From assembly GCF_000003815.2 (NCBI RefSeq), contig NC_049981.1:1204600-1268599 (forward strand): a stretch of 64,000 bases of DNA. The letters are read 5' to 3'. A program made the position numbers and the translations under genes. This document shows positions 20,656 to 34,089 of this stretch, in pieces (position 1 is the stretch's first letter; every line of letters begins with the position of its first letter). The notes below the pieces were generated by a model that searched no databases, was not told the DNA's origin, and saw nothing but the letters and a program-made list of their open reading frames with translations. This stretch comes from Branchiostoma floridae. Lineage: Eukaryota > Chordata > Leptocardii > Amphioxiformes > Branchiostomatidae.

Positions 20656-23600
20656 CTTTCTTTGCTGTAAAGCGGCGAGAGGTTAGGTAGACTTACTGGC
20701 TCAGCGTCTCATACAACTTGTTAGAAGCGTCGAAGTCACGGTGGACACGGATGATTGCGCTGCACTGAGGTGGTGAGGCGGTGGCGTAGGAGGGCAGCCG
20801 GTCTGCCCGTTGCCGTGCCTCGCTAATGGAGTGTAGGTCTCGCCGGCTACTCCTGCAAATGAACTGCACTGGTCGGCAAGCAACAAAGCTGACCAGTGGA
20901 GTTCAAAGAAATAAACATGCCAATATATGGTTGGGAAAACAGCATTGATTAGTCTGTCATGAGCATATCAGAAGAAAGGTGTGGCACGACGTGTTGCAAA
21001 ATTAAAATGTATTTTCACGAACAAGTAAACAACTTTTTTATGTGAGAGATTGAAGTCAAGAAAAGCTGTGGGGTGTTTACATATCAAAGAAACGGTTTCA
21101 ATAGACGCGTGGGAGTTGGTTTGTACTAAAACATGCCGAGATGCTAAACATTAAAAGAACTCGGGCTTTGCAATATGGTTGTGTTGGGATACAGAATTAT
21201 ACAAGTCAGCAAATTGATTACAAACGGGAATATCTTGCGGCTATGCTCGTATACTTCAGTTGCTTTATCAGGTAAAATATAAATGTAGTCAACAATATGA
21301 CGCGATGTCAAATCAAGATTAGTCTAAAGACGCCATGGTGTTATCTGTCTTGCTAATTGGTGGATTTATTTTTCATAGCGAAGACGTGACAAACAAGTCA
21401 CTGCTGAGACAATGCGAACTTTTTGGAGTGCAAGCAGAAGCTAAAATTCTAAGACCCTTCTAAAAGTCGTGTTGGCAGTCGCTTTGGAATTGGTTGAAAA
21501 GTAAGAACACCTGTGAATTCTTGGTGATCCAGTAGCGTGGCGATTTGTATGTTGGTTTGGTGTGACTTTTATTGATGTAATGGTTTTATAAAAATATTCA
21601 TGCCGTCGGAACATTTTGATAGATCTTTAATGGGTCAAATTCTGATGTTCTCTGTTGTTGTTTTTTTCTCTTCGAAGCTTCTCCTGGCGTCATTCTTTGC
21701 TTCTTTTCAATTTGTTGTGATCTCTAAAGTCTTCGCAATCATGTACATTTTTGGTGATGAAAAATAAAACGTTTCTTTTTTTTTACAAGATACTAGTCCC
21801 CTGAGGTTAAGAAAGAAAGAAAAAAGCACGCCACAATTGAATTATGTTGTACCAGGTCATTGCCGTATCTAAATTGTTCTGTGGTGACAAGAAGAGATGA
21901 TAATGTGCACGTATATATTGGTCTGGACCGTCTGACCTTAGTTCTTAAGTCTCTGTTTGTGAATCTTAGTTGTATCTTAAGACTTAATTCTTTTTTAGGG
22001 CTGTAAGTATGTACACGATGGTAAAATTTGGCCCCAAAATTTATATTTGGGGATTTAGAACACGAATCTTATTACATCTGACGTGATTGATCAGAACGCT
22101 GACGTGATCGAACAGAACGGGTGTTCTATTGGAGGTCACCCGCAAGTTGTTACAGTACCCATGCAGAGAACACCCTTGTTTTCCTGGGTGCCGTGGGTCA
22201 GAAGAAAAATTTACATATTCGCAAATATAAAACATTATCTGGCAAGCTTAGTTTTTCTGCCGCTAAGTTTGGAATATGTGATATGAATTAAAGCTGCTGG
22301 CGTCATTATCGGTGACCTTAAATGTTACAACACATGTTTACGGCGGTATCAATTACTCCATGCCCCTATCACTATCAGTGCGACTCGACTACGACCAAAT
22401 ATGGCATTTAAATCGCTTACAAAACGCGTGCAAATCAGGTCTTTCAGGACTTACATTGTCGACTACTAATATCTCCAGATTTGTGTCTTAGGGATTTTGG
22501 TAATATGGAGGCAATTTTGAATTACGAGTCTTTGAATGTGGAAAACATGATTTTTCGACCTTATCTTGGCTGCAAAAATAGTTCTTGGTGGAAGTGGAAA
22601 AATCCTTAAGTCAGAAGTTTGACCTTACAATCATTACTTATATAATATAAAAGATTTGGATTTTCAGTCAAATTTAGGACCGATCTAAATATGGTATTTG
22701 TTTTTTTTTTTTTGTCCACCAAACACCATTTCCAAATCAACCAACTAGGCACATTTCAGAAATTATTGAGACAAAACTGTGCCACAGAAGTACACGGTTA
22801 GATTCGACGTGTACACACTGCCAGTTTTCATTTAATCTTGACGAGACACGTGCGAGGGGTTGCTTTTCTAACTATCACGATCTTGTAGAAGATTTCAGTC
22901 ACCGTCAGCCTTCCGCTGGGACCGCGCGGGAGTTCCGGTAACCTGATACTCTGCGTTCGAATGGAAACTTTTGGGCCAAATTTGACCATCGTGGTTATCT
23001 GCGTGCATTTTGTTTCATGTGTTTGCATTTGGCCATTCACTGACCCCTCGAAAATATAGAGCATTTCAATAAAGCCATTGGCTGCAGCTGATGGTACCTT
23101 GATTTTATCGTAAAAAGGCCGAGTTGTTTTTGTTTTGCATTATTTGAAAGAGCGGTAACGTTACTTTGAAAACCCCTCAGGTAAGCCTCCCTACGCTTCT
23201 TACGTCATTTTCTAGCAGGCACCAAATAACTTTCCCGAGAGCAGACAGAATGTACACAAGCGCCGCCATAAAATAGTGCGATCATTAAGGAAACGTCAAA
23301 TGAATTATTCAATACGCTGTCATATTTGACTATGAGATTTTTTTGAGACTATTCAATGTTTATAATAGACATTCTAATGTTTATACTTTTACCGATACAA
23401 ACTGTACGTAAGCCTCTCATGTGATGGTTGGAGATATTCAAGATGTTTACGCGCACTGATACAAGAGAAGTTTTTCTGTTCAGTGTGGAATCAGTCAGTG
23501 TAGGGCGGCCATTGTGAGGTGAGGTTGAACTCCAGCTGAACTGAATATTTCTTCGTCTTTTACCCTTATTTTTGCTTTATAAAACATTCGCAGGTACCTT

Positions 23601-25790
23601 GTAGTATAGATTGGTCAGTGGTTAGTCAGGGCATTTTAAGTTTGAAGTTGCAAACGAATATTGTAAAAAATCTTAGGGTTATGGCGGCCGTACGCGGGAG
23701 GAATAATTTCTTGTGTTAAAAACCACGGGGGAATTCGGCCGAACTTCTCTGAAATGTCGGCGTCTTGGAGTCATTGTTGAATTCAGTGTGGCATCTGGAA
23801 GCTATAATTGGAGGATGCCTCTGATCAAGGAGGTTAACCTCCTTGCTCTGATTTTGTTGAGTGAAGAAGTCAGTTTCTGCTACTGAGTTCTGTTGTCAGA
23901 GAACAAAGGACCGGGACGGCGTGGTCGTGTGTACTCTTTGTGTAAACAGTCGTGCTTCTCTTGGCAAGGTCACTAGTGGTAGAGTGTTTGGAAGGACACT
24001 GATATCTGAGGCGGTATTTTGGAGGGTTTAAATGAAAACGTGACTTACAGCTTTTCACGTTCTTGCTTGCCCTTTCTCGTAGTTGTTTGATTTGGGCTGC
24101 GACAGAAATCACTGACTACTAGTATCTTTGTGGATGAACCATGCGTGCATTATACTGTTGAAGTCACAGCTGTTAACATTCAGTACGCGAGATGTTAAAA
24201 AACTATCTCGTCCCCTTATAAGTTGTGCAATGATACGTGTATTTCTTTTCCACAGGTCAATACAGAGACGTACACCATGGCACATGGCTGTGGAGCAGAC
24301 TGGTGGTCTCTGACGTGTTCCCTACAAGTGTGGAAATTTATCAGTGTCTAAAGCAGGATGCTGAGACACATTGCTGCTGCATAATACACCCAAATATGAA
24401 CATAGGTGACAGAGCAAAACTATTGGCAACGGTTGAACATCCAGTTAACTCAGGGTGGGTTAGTCAGGTCTAAAAGTATTACAGCTGTCAAGCCTCTTGG
24501 AAACCCAGACTTCGGGGACTGTACCTCTGGCTCAGTGGGGGCTTGTTCAGCTAAGTTGAGATGGGTTTACTGGATGTCAAGGCCACAAATAATGTTTTAT
24601 TTCTTTTGCTTCTGTTCCTATTGTCACTGTCGCCATTAGTCATGGCCAGGGTTCTACCTCTTGGTATCTACGTTGGGCTGTCTTCTATGTGTTTTGGGCT
24701 TCCAAATGCTCAAGTATGAATGGAATGCTCTACTGCTCCATATTCATGATATTGTCAGGTGAACCGTACATCACAATGAACCTGGTGTCTGCAGCTACTA
24801 AGTGTATGCACATAAATTGGCAGTTACAACAGACATGTTCTTGAGAACTTAGCAGTTTTTCGCACGAGTACAGACCAACTCTACAATTATGGGGTACATT
24901 TTACCCAACAAAGGCTTCATCCCATATGGAGGGTGGAACAACACTTGCATCAACAGTTATGAAGTCTCCACACTACATACCGGCCTCCCCAACCCCCATA
25001 TCCTCATTCCTGCCATGCTGGTGTAATCTTCCCTGCAGGACAAGCCATGGCTTTTAAACAAACTCGCGTTGATAGATGTCAAAATGTTTCAATGAGTGCA
25101 TGAAATTTTCAGTATTCACATATCCACAAGATGTATGTCGAAACAAATCAACGGTAGTATTATGAAATAAGGATGAAAAGGAGAACTCTCTGTAAATTCA
25201 TACTGAGTAAAAAGAAGGAAGAATTTCAAGAAAGAAATAAACAAGTTAAATGCGTTTGCCTATGGTATTTTTACTTTCCACTGAACATGATGTTATTAAC
25301 ACTGACAGCTGGCTTTTGTGTCAATCCAGGCCTGCTTTATGCTGTCTACAGTACTATCCTGTATCATAGTTGGCAAGAACATGAAAAGCGTTTTTTTTTA
25401 TTGCTTGTGCCTCTCTTATTAGAAGCAGATCAACCAAGTGTGCCCACCAAGGGTTCTCTGCACTTGGTGCTTGCTCATAACTGCGTGCTTCTGGAGCTAT
25501 TCACTGATATATAAGCGCTGGCATTGGTTCTGGCATCTTTCTTGCATCAGACAGGAGATAGTCATGTCCAGAATTGTCTTCACCATCTAACAACGGCTAT
25601 ATTGTGCCTATCAAGGTAGTCAGGGCTTTCACCTCGAGCAGCTTTTAGGCTGCTAGGTTCAGGGTTAATATCTCAGTGATAGCCCAAGTCCTTCCATACC
25701 TGTTGTATTTAGCACAGCTCTGACATTATCTGTGGTCATTGCTGTTACCCTGCTTCCCAAACCCAAACTGTCGGACTAAAGGCTCTCTCT
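20656..25790. other. Upstream region of the minus-strand gene, no gene recognised
   Basis: About 5 kb with no convincing exon. It must contain the promoter of the minus-strand gene, but I see no clear TATA box or CpG-rich block near 20655-20900. Many small open frames lack protein-like composition. A short direct repeat (gacgtgattgatcagaacg-like) occurs near 22080-22120. Confidence 0.5.
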
Positions 25791-26100
25791 GTCTACGTCT
25801 TCTCTCTGTCTACGTCCGGCTCGATTGTTAGCAGAACATTGCATTGCAGATACAAATCTTTAAGATAATGAACAGCTAACATCATATAGTGATGTGCAAC
25901 CCTTGAACTCCAGCCGTCAGTAGTCAGTGACACAGAGTCAGCATTCTAGTTCTTCAGGTCCTCTTTCAAGGCTCCAGGCGTGGCCTTTTACATAACAGGG
26001 ATAAGACGCTCGCTGACATCATTACGGCTAGGAAGCTGATATGCCGGTTTAAGTTCATGAACCATGGCCCTAAAGTATGGTTCTTCAACAGTATGGTACA
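25790..26100 (-). pseudogene. hAT/ZBED transposase relic
   Basis: One minus-strand frame reads VEEPYFRAMVHELKPAYQLP, a segment with SERLIPVM, two in-frame stops, then ADSVSLTTDGWSSRVAHHYM. The LTTDGWSS block followed by a Y-x-x-x-x-x-HY stretch is the conserved first catalytic region of ZBED/hAT transposases. The stops show it is dead. The C-terminal dimerisation part was not found. Confidence 0.7.
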
Positions 26101-27204
26101 GCCTCAGTCATTTCATTAACTTCTGTTTCTTAAAGTAAGGCATATTCCCCTTCTGGGCAAGTGCTAGATATGTCTTCCTTATTGCATGCAAACTAATACA
26201 ATGAATTGCTTCTTTGTTACCGATACATATGATTACACATGGAAACGTGGAATGGTTAAAAGGACTGGCGCCCACCGGTGTGGGCTGGTTGAGATTCAAC
26301 ATGACTTCTCAAACTATCATTATCATTACATAATGTCCCTGCTGCATGGGATACATAATGTCCACGCTACTCGGGATAAGTAGTGATTCTGTTCTAACAA
26401 CCAGTGTCTCTCCTGCTGGAGATTCTGTACCTCCTGCATCAAGGTGGCGGTATGTTCTGACCATCCACAATAAGATGGACGCAGGATCTCTAGTCTTATA
26501 TCTTTGTCCCTGAGCACCTCTATAAACTGATGTCTAATCCTCAACTGTTGCCATATGTTTCTGAGTTCCACGTTCTGGAGCAGCGTGGGGACATCGGCTA
26601 CAGTGTCCTTTACTTATGCCTTTTGTTAGGAAGTACTCATACCCACCTGGCATGTGAATACATTTCGCTTACACCACTTGTGTGGTGCCACACTGCGAAA
26701 TCTTATTGCAAGTTCCTCTATGGAAGGCCATCGGGGCACCGGCTAAACAGGCATGTTAATGATGGAAGCAACACATTTGTATGTGTGGTGATGCCCACTG
26801 ATTGCCTTGTTTTAATTTCAAATCTCATTGTCTCATTTTCTCCATGACAATTTGGGAAAGAAATGCATTTGCTTCAATACATATTTGGCCCTGATATTAT
26901 GTTAATAATTCATATTTTGCTTATAATACATAGCACACAAACACAGCACAGTCGACTCCTGTCGGGTGACTCCTTATGGGCCTCAGCGTGACGCACATCC
27001 CCATGTGGGAGTGAACTGGGCATCGTCCAAACGGGCACTTGAATCAGAAGGATTGCATGTTATTGCAGTCATTACAGTTGGATTAGGAAAATAGTTTGCA
27101 AATGCCTACTTAAATGCTAGTCTGATGGAACTGTGCCCCTATGGATTACTAATGATAGCTGCAGGTGTAGCAATGTTTTATAATACTCGTCCAGCGAATG
27201 CGAT

Positions 27205-27516
27205 TCAGTCCACTCCAGTCACATGCCGCCGCAATAACTTCAGCTTGATGCATGTTTCCATGTGGAATTTCAATACACTGACGGACGTTTGATACTTTTG
27301 CCTGGCGGCATCAAGTAATAACAGTTTCCTTAGATGTGTTCGTCGTGCCCTTGTTACACGTGACATTGTCTCTTCCAGCCTCAACATGTCCACCTCATCT
27401 GCATCTAATTCCATCCGTCTTGTTAAATATGTATACTTGGTCTTACTTCCTTGGCCTGAGGTTGTAAGGTGTATTGCGTGCTCTCGTAGTTCTTCCAGAG
27501 GTGACTGTAACAACAT
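27205..27516 (-). pseudogene. Unrecognised helical ORF, probably transposon-derived
   Basis: A 103-codon frame that is highly charged and helical (LEELREHAIHL, TRRMELDADEVDML, RVTRARRTHLRKLL). It has no cysteines of a known finger. It stands among other decayed transposon pieces in the same orientation, so I favour the N-terminal part of a transposon protein. Identity is unknown. Confidence 0.3.
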
Positions 27517-28301
27517 GATTCATTAGATTAAAAAACAACAACAACTATAGCCTATATCAATATCCCCTTATAAACAGTGCAAGTATCTTGACAATGGCCT
27601 AATGAAACTTTCAGAAAACAGAAGGATAAAACATGTCCCAAGATCTATGCAACTTCTGTAGTTCCACCCCCAAAGAAATGCTCCTGATATTTATATTACT
27701 CTGTAATGAGCATCGTCGAGAACCTGTTTCTTAATCATCTCCTACTTGGATTTACTGCGGAGCTGCTTCATTCTGCAGTAATGACAGTTTAACACCGTTC
27801 CTTCCTGATCTGAGTGTTATTTCTGCAGGATTGCATTTGTAGAAACATCTGTGTTTCGACTATCGTACCGCTGACAGTAATGCTATTATAGCAACCTCCT
27901 GAGGTTATCTGCAATGTTAAGTGGAACGACTTCTTGGACTACAGTTTTCTCAGTTATTTGCAAGAATTTATCATTGAACTCTTTCATTCTTACAGTCATC
28001 ATGTAATTCCCACCCAGCTCTACAACATGTGGCTCCCACAGTGAGAGACAATCGTAAAATCTGAAGGCACATATGCGAGGATAACTTCGCCACATTGATT
28101 CATACATGCAGTGTTGTCACGTAACCTATATAATGTTTAACTTTAAACGAGGATTTGCTTATAGTCCTTCCCATGCACATGTTTCAGTTTTTCTAAATAG
28201 CAAAAACAATTCACTATAGTGGCAATTCTTGAAATAAATTAGTCTTTAACTTCCTTCCCTACCCTCTTCAATTGTCGAATAAACATTTCTTTGTTCTTTT
28301 C

Positions 28302-28520
28302 TCATTTTCTTACGAAGAGTTGATATTGTTGCAGGTTTGTCATGTCATTTCGTACTCCACGGCATGGGTTTTCAAAGTTATAGCCACTAGTCACTTGATG
28401 GTACTTATATGCAGAAGTATACCAATAAAACATAGTACAATTCGTGACACCAAGAAGTGCCCCATGCATGTAGTCAATCGCTATACCTTTGATGAGGTCA
28501 AAACTTGGAACAATTGTCAA
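28302..28520 (-). pseudogene. TNP2-like transposase fragment
   Basis: The minus-strand frame contains FDLIKGIAIDYMHGALLGV followed by a Trp-containing stretch. The IDYMH-x-x-LLGV block is conserved in the animal TNP2/EnSpm-like transposases. Only this block remains. The frame at 27886-28107 on the same strand may belong to the same element but is not recognised. Confidence 0.5.
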
Positions 28521-29056
28521 CCATGAAGGATTTTAATTTTGTATTCATATTAATCTGAACTGAGCCATGAACCACACCTACAATCAAGATGGTACAATAT
28601 GACTTACTATATGGGACACAATGTTTTTATCTGCCTGGTTCGGGCCGCGCACTTTCCTCGCTGTGCCCAAGCACTCAAAGCACAGTTTCGATATTGTTCA
28701 AGAATTTGTATATGCTTGCCCTACCATTCTTACATGTTTTTATGTAAACGTTCTTAAGAAAGTTCCATATAACTGACTTGCAGTAAACAGTTTCCTGATT
28801 CAGTGTGTCATCATCTGGTTACATGGATGCATCGTTTTCCTCATGACATGTGACAACAGTCCAAATTTTTCTACATGTAGCTTCCTTGTGTATATCTTGC
28901 AAGTTTGCTGCATGGGCAATCGTAAACATGGGAGCAATGGCAATGGCCATTCATTTTGTTACCTCAGTCAAACAGAGATGTCTTTGTATACTACTCATTA
29001 GATAGAGAAGAAAACTTGGTGAACAGTTTTGCTTTGTCATCAGCTGTCGTTCCTTG

Positions 29057-29550
29057 NNNNNNNNNNNNNNNNNNNNNNNNNNNNNNNNNNNNNNNNNNNN
29101 NNNNNNNNNNNNNNNNNNNNNNNNNNNNNNNNNNNNNNNNNNNNNNNNNNNNNNNNNNNNNNNNNNNNNNNNNNNNNNNNNNNNNNNNNNNNNNNNNNNN
29201 NNNNNNNNNNNNNNNNNNNNNNNNNNNNNNNNNNNNNNNNNNNNNNNNNNNNNNNNNNNNNNNNNNNNNNNNNNNNNNNNNNNNNNNNNNNNNNNNNNNN
29301 NNNNNNNNNNNNNNNNNNNNNNNNNNNNNNNNNNNNNNNNNNNNNNNNNNNNNNNNNNNNNNNNNNNNNNNNNNNNNNNNNNNNNNNNNNNNNNNNNNNN
29401 NNNNNNNNNNNNNNNNNNNNNNNNNNNNNNNNNNNNNNNNNNNNNNNNNNNNNNNNNNNNNNNNNNNNNNNNNNNNNNNNNNNNNNNNNNNNNNNNNNNN
29501 NNNNNNNNNNNNNNNNNNNNNNNNNNNNNNNNNNNNNNNNNNNNNNNNNN
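29057..29550. other. Assembly gap (N)
   Basis: 494 undetermined bases. Any open frame spanning it is meaningless. Confidence 1.
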
Positions 29551-29640
29551 GTAGTACATGTTTACCTTTGTCCCATATTGTAATGACCCCCTCGCGGGCA
29601 AGGTCTTCTAAAAAAACTGTGATGTCCATTTCTAGATAAC

Positions 29641-29850
29641 TCACCAGTGGCATATCTTCACATTAGCGGCTGTCAGTTTTAAGGAGTCTGCATTTTTGGT
29701 AGTGGGTCTGTCTTCCCCAAAATATTTACGATACATTGATTCTGAAATGGTTGTGACCTTTGATCTCGTATCCAATAGGCAAGAAATGTTAAGTCCATGA
29801 AAGTCAATAACAAAGTAATGTGCAGTCAGTTGTGCAGCATTCACATACAC
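29641..29850 (-). pseudogene. Retroelement aspartic protease fragment
   Basis: A 69-codon minus-strand frame with the layout of a retroelement protease: a hydrophobic strand leading to a catalytic-loop-like motif, then VTTISESMYRKYFG. The loop reads DTRS where retropepsins have DT-Gly-[SA], so the essential glycine is lost. No gag or reverse transcriptase is adjacent; the assembly gap lies just beyond on the left. Confidence 0.55.
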
Positions 29851-29889
29851 ATGATACAGACTCCATCCTCTCTATGTTGGCATTCTGGA

Positions 29890-30126
29890 GATGGTCTGCA
29901 ATGATACTTCAAGTTGCCCTTTGTGGGCGCACGTTGTCATATCTTGCAGTATGGCATTTGGTCCCATGTTACGGAGGAAAGGAATTGCCACTGGGTCGAG
30001 AATAGTGTCCCTATACATCACTGCGTTCAGGTTACCTGGGATAACAACCAGGCTGGTCTTTCCCCTGGCCGTTATCCCGCCCCAGACCATCACACTACCT
30101 CCACCAAATGCCGTGACTTTATCCAT
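29890..30126 (-). pseudogene. Tc1/mariner transposase fragment
   Basis: The frame reads FGGGSVMVWGGITARGKTSL, then GNLNAVMYRDTIL and FLRNMGPNAILQD. This is the middle of the Tc1-type DDE catalytic domain. The second catalytic block, normally Q-D-N-A-x-x-H, is altered (LQDMTTCAH). The DNA-binding N-terminus and the terminal repeats are missing. Confidence 0.8.
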
Positions 30127-30174
30127 GCAACAGTTAGCATTTTTGGGTTCACACCTGCAGGACCAACGTGGTAT

Positions 30175-30345
30175 TTATCTGTCCCAATTAAAGTAGGCAG
30201 ATTCTGATAAGGGACTAATTTCATTCATCAGACACGCCACCTGCTCTTCAGATAAGGGGATGTAATCTATGGGACAATGATGCCTTCCTCTTCTTGTGAG
30301 GGAGTCGGGGACGTTCCAATCAACACCATACATGTTGAGATCTAT
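30175..30345 (-). pseudogene. Integrase-like transposon protein, C-terminal fragment
   Basis: Reads DLNMYGVDWNVPDSL, then PIDYIPLSEEQVACL and NEISPLSES before a stop. The MYGVDW block resembles the tail of integrase-core transposon proteins found in many fish and invertebrate genomes. The assignment is from memory of that motif and is tentative; the catalytic core is not in the window. Confidence 0.35.
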
Positions 30346-31529
30346 CTGTATGAGAAATTAGATAAATCAGCACTGTTTAGTTAGCTTATGCAGTCAGTTG
30401 CCAAGATTAAATATTCTTTGCTAGCAAATTACGCTAACAGGTAGATCATGCAACCCAATAAAATCATATGATCTCCCTACTACTATACCATCAGTACCGT
30501 AAAACGTGCTGCTTTCTTCACTCTCACATCTCATTTGAGATCAATGTTCTTACATTTTTTTTCCAAACCCTCCCTGAACAAAACATTTCCGCAAGTTATT
30601 TGAGTCTGTACAAGTTTTATGTAACAGTGTGACAGGCATGCATTGAAATAATTGAAGAAAAAAATGGCAGGCAAAATAAAGACAACCAAGAATTCACACA
30701 TACACAGACATTCCAAGCAGACCCAATAATGGAGAGATATTGGTGAATATAGTTATTAGTATAATGTGCCATCTTGGTATGCTTATCGCCACCACTGATG
30801 TTTAAAATATTCACGATTAAGTTTCTAACATATTATGTAAGGGACTAGAATAGCAGAGCATTTTTTCGAGCAATCTCAATCCATCTCCATCCAAATGCAA
30901 AAATGCACTGCTTGAAATCAACCTTTTGCAGAATTCAACCTATTCCCCCAAACCACGAACCCACGACTAGCTTGGGCTTATATTTCCGGCAGACCTCATC
31001 CTGTGATGGTCCCAGCCCCTGACAAACTCCTGTAGGTGACTACGAATACGTGGCACCATCACGTAATGCAAGCAGTACAGGTTCAGATGAAATGTCTTGC
31101 ACTCCATCTTCCTCGAAGTCTATGAAGACTTTTTTGTAGATAATGTCCAACGTCTTGACCCTGTATACCCCCCGCCCTCCCTTCCCAACATCTTCACATT
31201 CCTCACATACAGCCCCTCCTTACACGCAACCGCTACCAGCTGTTCGGTCTTCAGCGGCTTGGGTGGGTAGTTGTGCATGTATACACATGTATACACATAC
31301 TCTGATGTATTAAACGATCTTCAAAACACATGTTTTTTTTAGATTATATCAAAGATCAAAGATGGGAACAGGATGTTATACGTTGTGGCTTCAGGAGGTA
31401 ACGTCAGCATACAATTGGGAAGCTTCAGACGGCGAAACTGCCCGTGGGCCACCTTGCCCCCAAGACGTTTCCTTGACGCAAAAGGGATGCCCCCCGGCCA
31501 AAAAGGAGGTCTGTTTGTCGCTAGTGAAA

Positions 31530-31740
31530 GGGGCGCCGTAACACATTTATGGTCACCGTGCCTATGTTGGTCCTCATCTCATCCAGTATAAAATTATATG
31601 CAAACAGATATTACAGTTTGTGACTGGTAACGCATTTCTGGTCATCATGCCTTTGTAGGTTCTCATCTCATCCTGTATAAAATTATATGCAAACATATAT
31701 CACTGTGAGCACTGGTAACACATTACTGGTCATCAAATAC
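31530..31740. repeat. Tandem duplication, about 103 bp
   Basis: Two copies of a segment containing tataaaattatatgcaaaca and actggtaacgcat. No gene overlaps. The surrounding 30350-31930 holds nothing else recognised. Confidence 0.7.
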
Positions 31741-31932
31741 AACTGGTAATGCCAATGCAATGACTTCGGTGTGCACAAATGTAACAAACAATTTTTTATT
31801 TTTTTTTGCGATGTGACTTTGCTACCAATGTCATGTCGTAACACAGACATTTCCATGGATTTAGGTTGTCTCTAGTAGTAGTACAGAGGTTTCTAGCATT
31901 CTGATGTTGGAAACACTTCCTTACCATAGTAA

Positions 31933-32135
31933 GGCTTAGGTCACATTTCAAAACCGGGGCCCGGCCGGGATGTTTAAAGAAATAAAAAATTGAAATGTAT
32001 ACCTAGAAATATAGGCATGTAATGCCGAAGAATCTTATGTTGACATTTCGTGTATTTTGATGTCCTTTGTATAATTCTTATCCCTCCCGAAAGCTACCCG
32101 GTCGGGCCCCGGGATGGCAATTGTGACCTAGGCCT
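31933..32135. mobile_element. Short inverted-repeat element, family G copy 1
   Basis: Ends ggcttaggtcacatt and its imperfect complement (attgtgacctaggcc), with GC-rich subterminal palindromes (ggggcccggccggg). A related copy lies at 62692-62895 inside the plus-strand gene. Confidence 0.6.
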
Positions 32136-32315
32136 AAGTAAACGCCGCATTGATGACAATCCTCATTTTATCACTCCAATTCTGTGGGAAAGATGGTATT
32201 CAAAGATAGTGAGGGGAATTCAAACACCACATGAATAATTATGTGATATGTATCACCGCTATGGTTGAATGCTGACCCCTTTATGAACAGGACTGCCAGA
32301 CATTGTTGGGCACAC

Positions 32316-32475
32316 TAGGGGTGGGTACTGGTACAGAAATTCCAGGTATAGGTACCGTCCAGGTCCATACAGGAACCTGGACCTTATTGGGAAAACTTGT
32401 GATTAGGGGAAACTCAAAACAATAGTCCATTTGGCTACAAGGAAATATGATGGAGTATCGATATTCTACAGGCAT
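32316..32475. mobile_element. Half of a hAT-type MITE
   Basis: Starts TAGGGGTGGGTACTGGTAC and continues with caggtccatacaggaacctgg, matching the left part of the element at 18638-19061. No matching right end was seen; the end coordinate is approximate. Confidence 0.55.
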
Positions 32476-32854
32476 TTAAAAGCCCTATCTTTATGTAAAC
32501 AATACAACCGCCTAATGTAGCATCGTTAGCGTTTACAGTTTCTACACGGTAATGTGACCCAGGGGCAATTTGTGCCGTAATGGGAACAGAAAGACAATAT
32601 CGTCATCACAGTTTAGCAGGAGCTCTCTGCAGAACAACATCGAGGCTGATTTTTTATTCATTAAATAGTGCATGTTTTTTTAACCTCCTTAGTTGAAAGG
32701 ACAAAGGTTGCAACGAATTTCCTTCTGCTCCTTGCCTTATTTTCCAACAAAGCAAGTTATGACTAGATTTTCTACCGGTTTCAATAGATATTCACAAAAA
32801 CGAAGTAACTTAGTAACCAAGGATAAAACATACCCTCTTGGAAGTAAAGAGGAT

Positions 32855-33193
32855 TCAGCGGTAGGTTGAGCCGGCGTGGTCCCGGGGTGACGGGGTCACG
32901 GTCATTGGAGCCGGCGGGGTCACCGTAGGTTGAGGCGGCGGGGTTCCGGTCGCTGGAGCCGGCGGGGTCACCGTAGGTTGAGGCGGCGGGGTCCCGGACA
33001 CTAGAGCCATCGGGGTGACTGAACGTTCAGGTTGCGGGGTCCCGGTCACTGGAGCCGGCGGGGTCACGGTAGCTTGTCCGGTGGTTGATGCCCCAGCCTG
33101 TCCTTGACGGTTGGCCTTCGTTTCTCCCATTCTTTTATACAACCCGTTTTGGTAGGTTCCTGCGGCTATCTCCTGCCCATCACAATAAGACAC
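32855..33193 (-). other. Pro/Thr-rich repeat ORF, possible exon of an unknown gene
   Basis: A 112-codon minus-strand frame opens SYCDGQEIAAGTYQNGLYKR and then becomes Pro/Thr-rich with a 16-residue repeat (VTPPAPATGTPPPQPT, 48 bp in DNA). A possible acceptor (GGCTCAG) lies at its start. It resembles a mucin-like linker, but I find no partner exons, and G/C-rich minisatellite DNA can produce such frames by chance. Confidence 0.3.
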
Positions 33194-33798
33194 TGAGCCT
33201 TCATATTAATAACAAAAAGAAGCTTTATAAATTGTAACCAAAGGCTAATCTCACAGAATGATGTGACTACATGTTGAAATACATTGCAAAATATACGGAA
33301 TATGCAAATATACTCTGCATATTTACATTCGAACTAGTATTCTGTATGTGTGCAAACTTTTATATACAATTTCAGGGCAAGTACTGACAAATATCAAACT
33401 GCGATATATGTTTTGTACATCATCGTCATGTTTTGTACAGCCCGGTTATTAATACTAAAAAATGAAAGTACCTTTTCACCTCCTGTTTCGGACGTTGGCC
33501 ACGTTCTTTGAGATTTAAAAATAAATGACCTCATTAGTTTGGTTGTTTTTAATTCCGCGGCGCTGAGAAATGTTCACGTCCTTTGAGTATCCGCCTACTC
33601 CACTTTGTATAGAGATCGCCCCCAGCGGACCCGCATGCCGGCACACAAACAACTTTCAACTTCCTTCACAGCGTCGGTGGGCATTGCAGTAGTAACAAGG
33701 TGGATTCCTACCTTTATTGCTGTTGGCGCTCCTCCAGACTGCGAGCAACTTGTCGCGTAACTCGTGCACGCTTCTCAACTAACTTGTATCAGCTTGTC

Positions 33799-34044
33799 TC
33801 AACTCGAACTGGAACTCGAACATCCGGGGTCTTCCTTGACATCGCCTGATTCCCCGGTTACACTGCTCTCTATAAGGTTGGCCGCCTGTGCATCTTTATC
33901 AGCTTTCGTATCATCCTCACTGTCGCCGGAGCCGCTTTCCCCATCTCCATATTCTTCATAATTGTCATCGCCGCATACGTGTTGCACTAGTATGTTCTTA
34001 TTCCACCTCTTGCGCAGAAGTGTCCATACAGATTCATCACTTAT
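33799..34044 (-). other. Acidic ORF, possible terminal exon of an unknown gene
   Basis: The frame reads DESVWTLLRKRWNKNILVQH, then a very acidic stretch (DDNYEEYGDGESGSGDSEDD) and a Ser-rich end, followed by TGA. An AATAAA lies about 80 bases after the stop on the minus strand. A possible acceptor (AATAAG) lies at the left end of the frame. The composition is protein-like but I do not recognise it, and it could be transposon-derived. Confidence 0.3.
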
Positions 34045-34089
34045 TGGACATTAAAGTATGATACAATATCGTAAATAATGATCATTATC

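Noticed and set aside
25173-25514. 113-codon plus-strand frame
   Set aside because: No recognisable domain and it lies opposite the decayed hAT region; treated as chance.
28951-29653. Several 160-227 codon frames around 29 kb
   Set aside because: They span the 494-base run of N and have no real sequence content.
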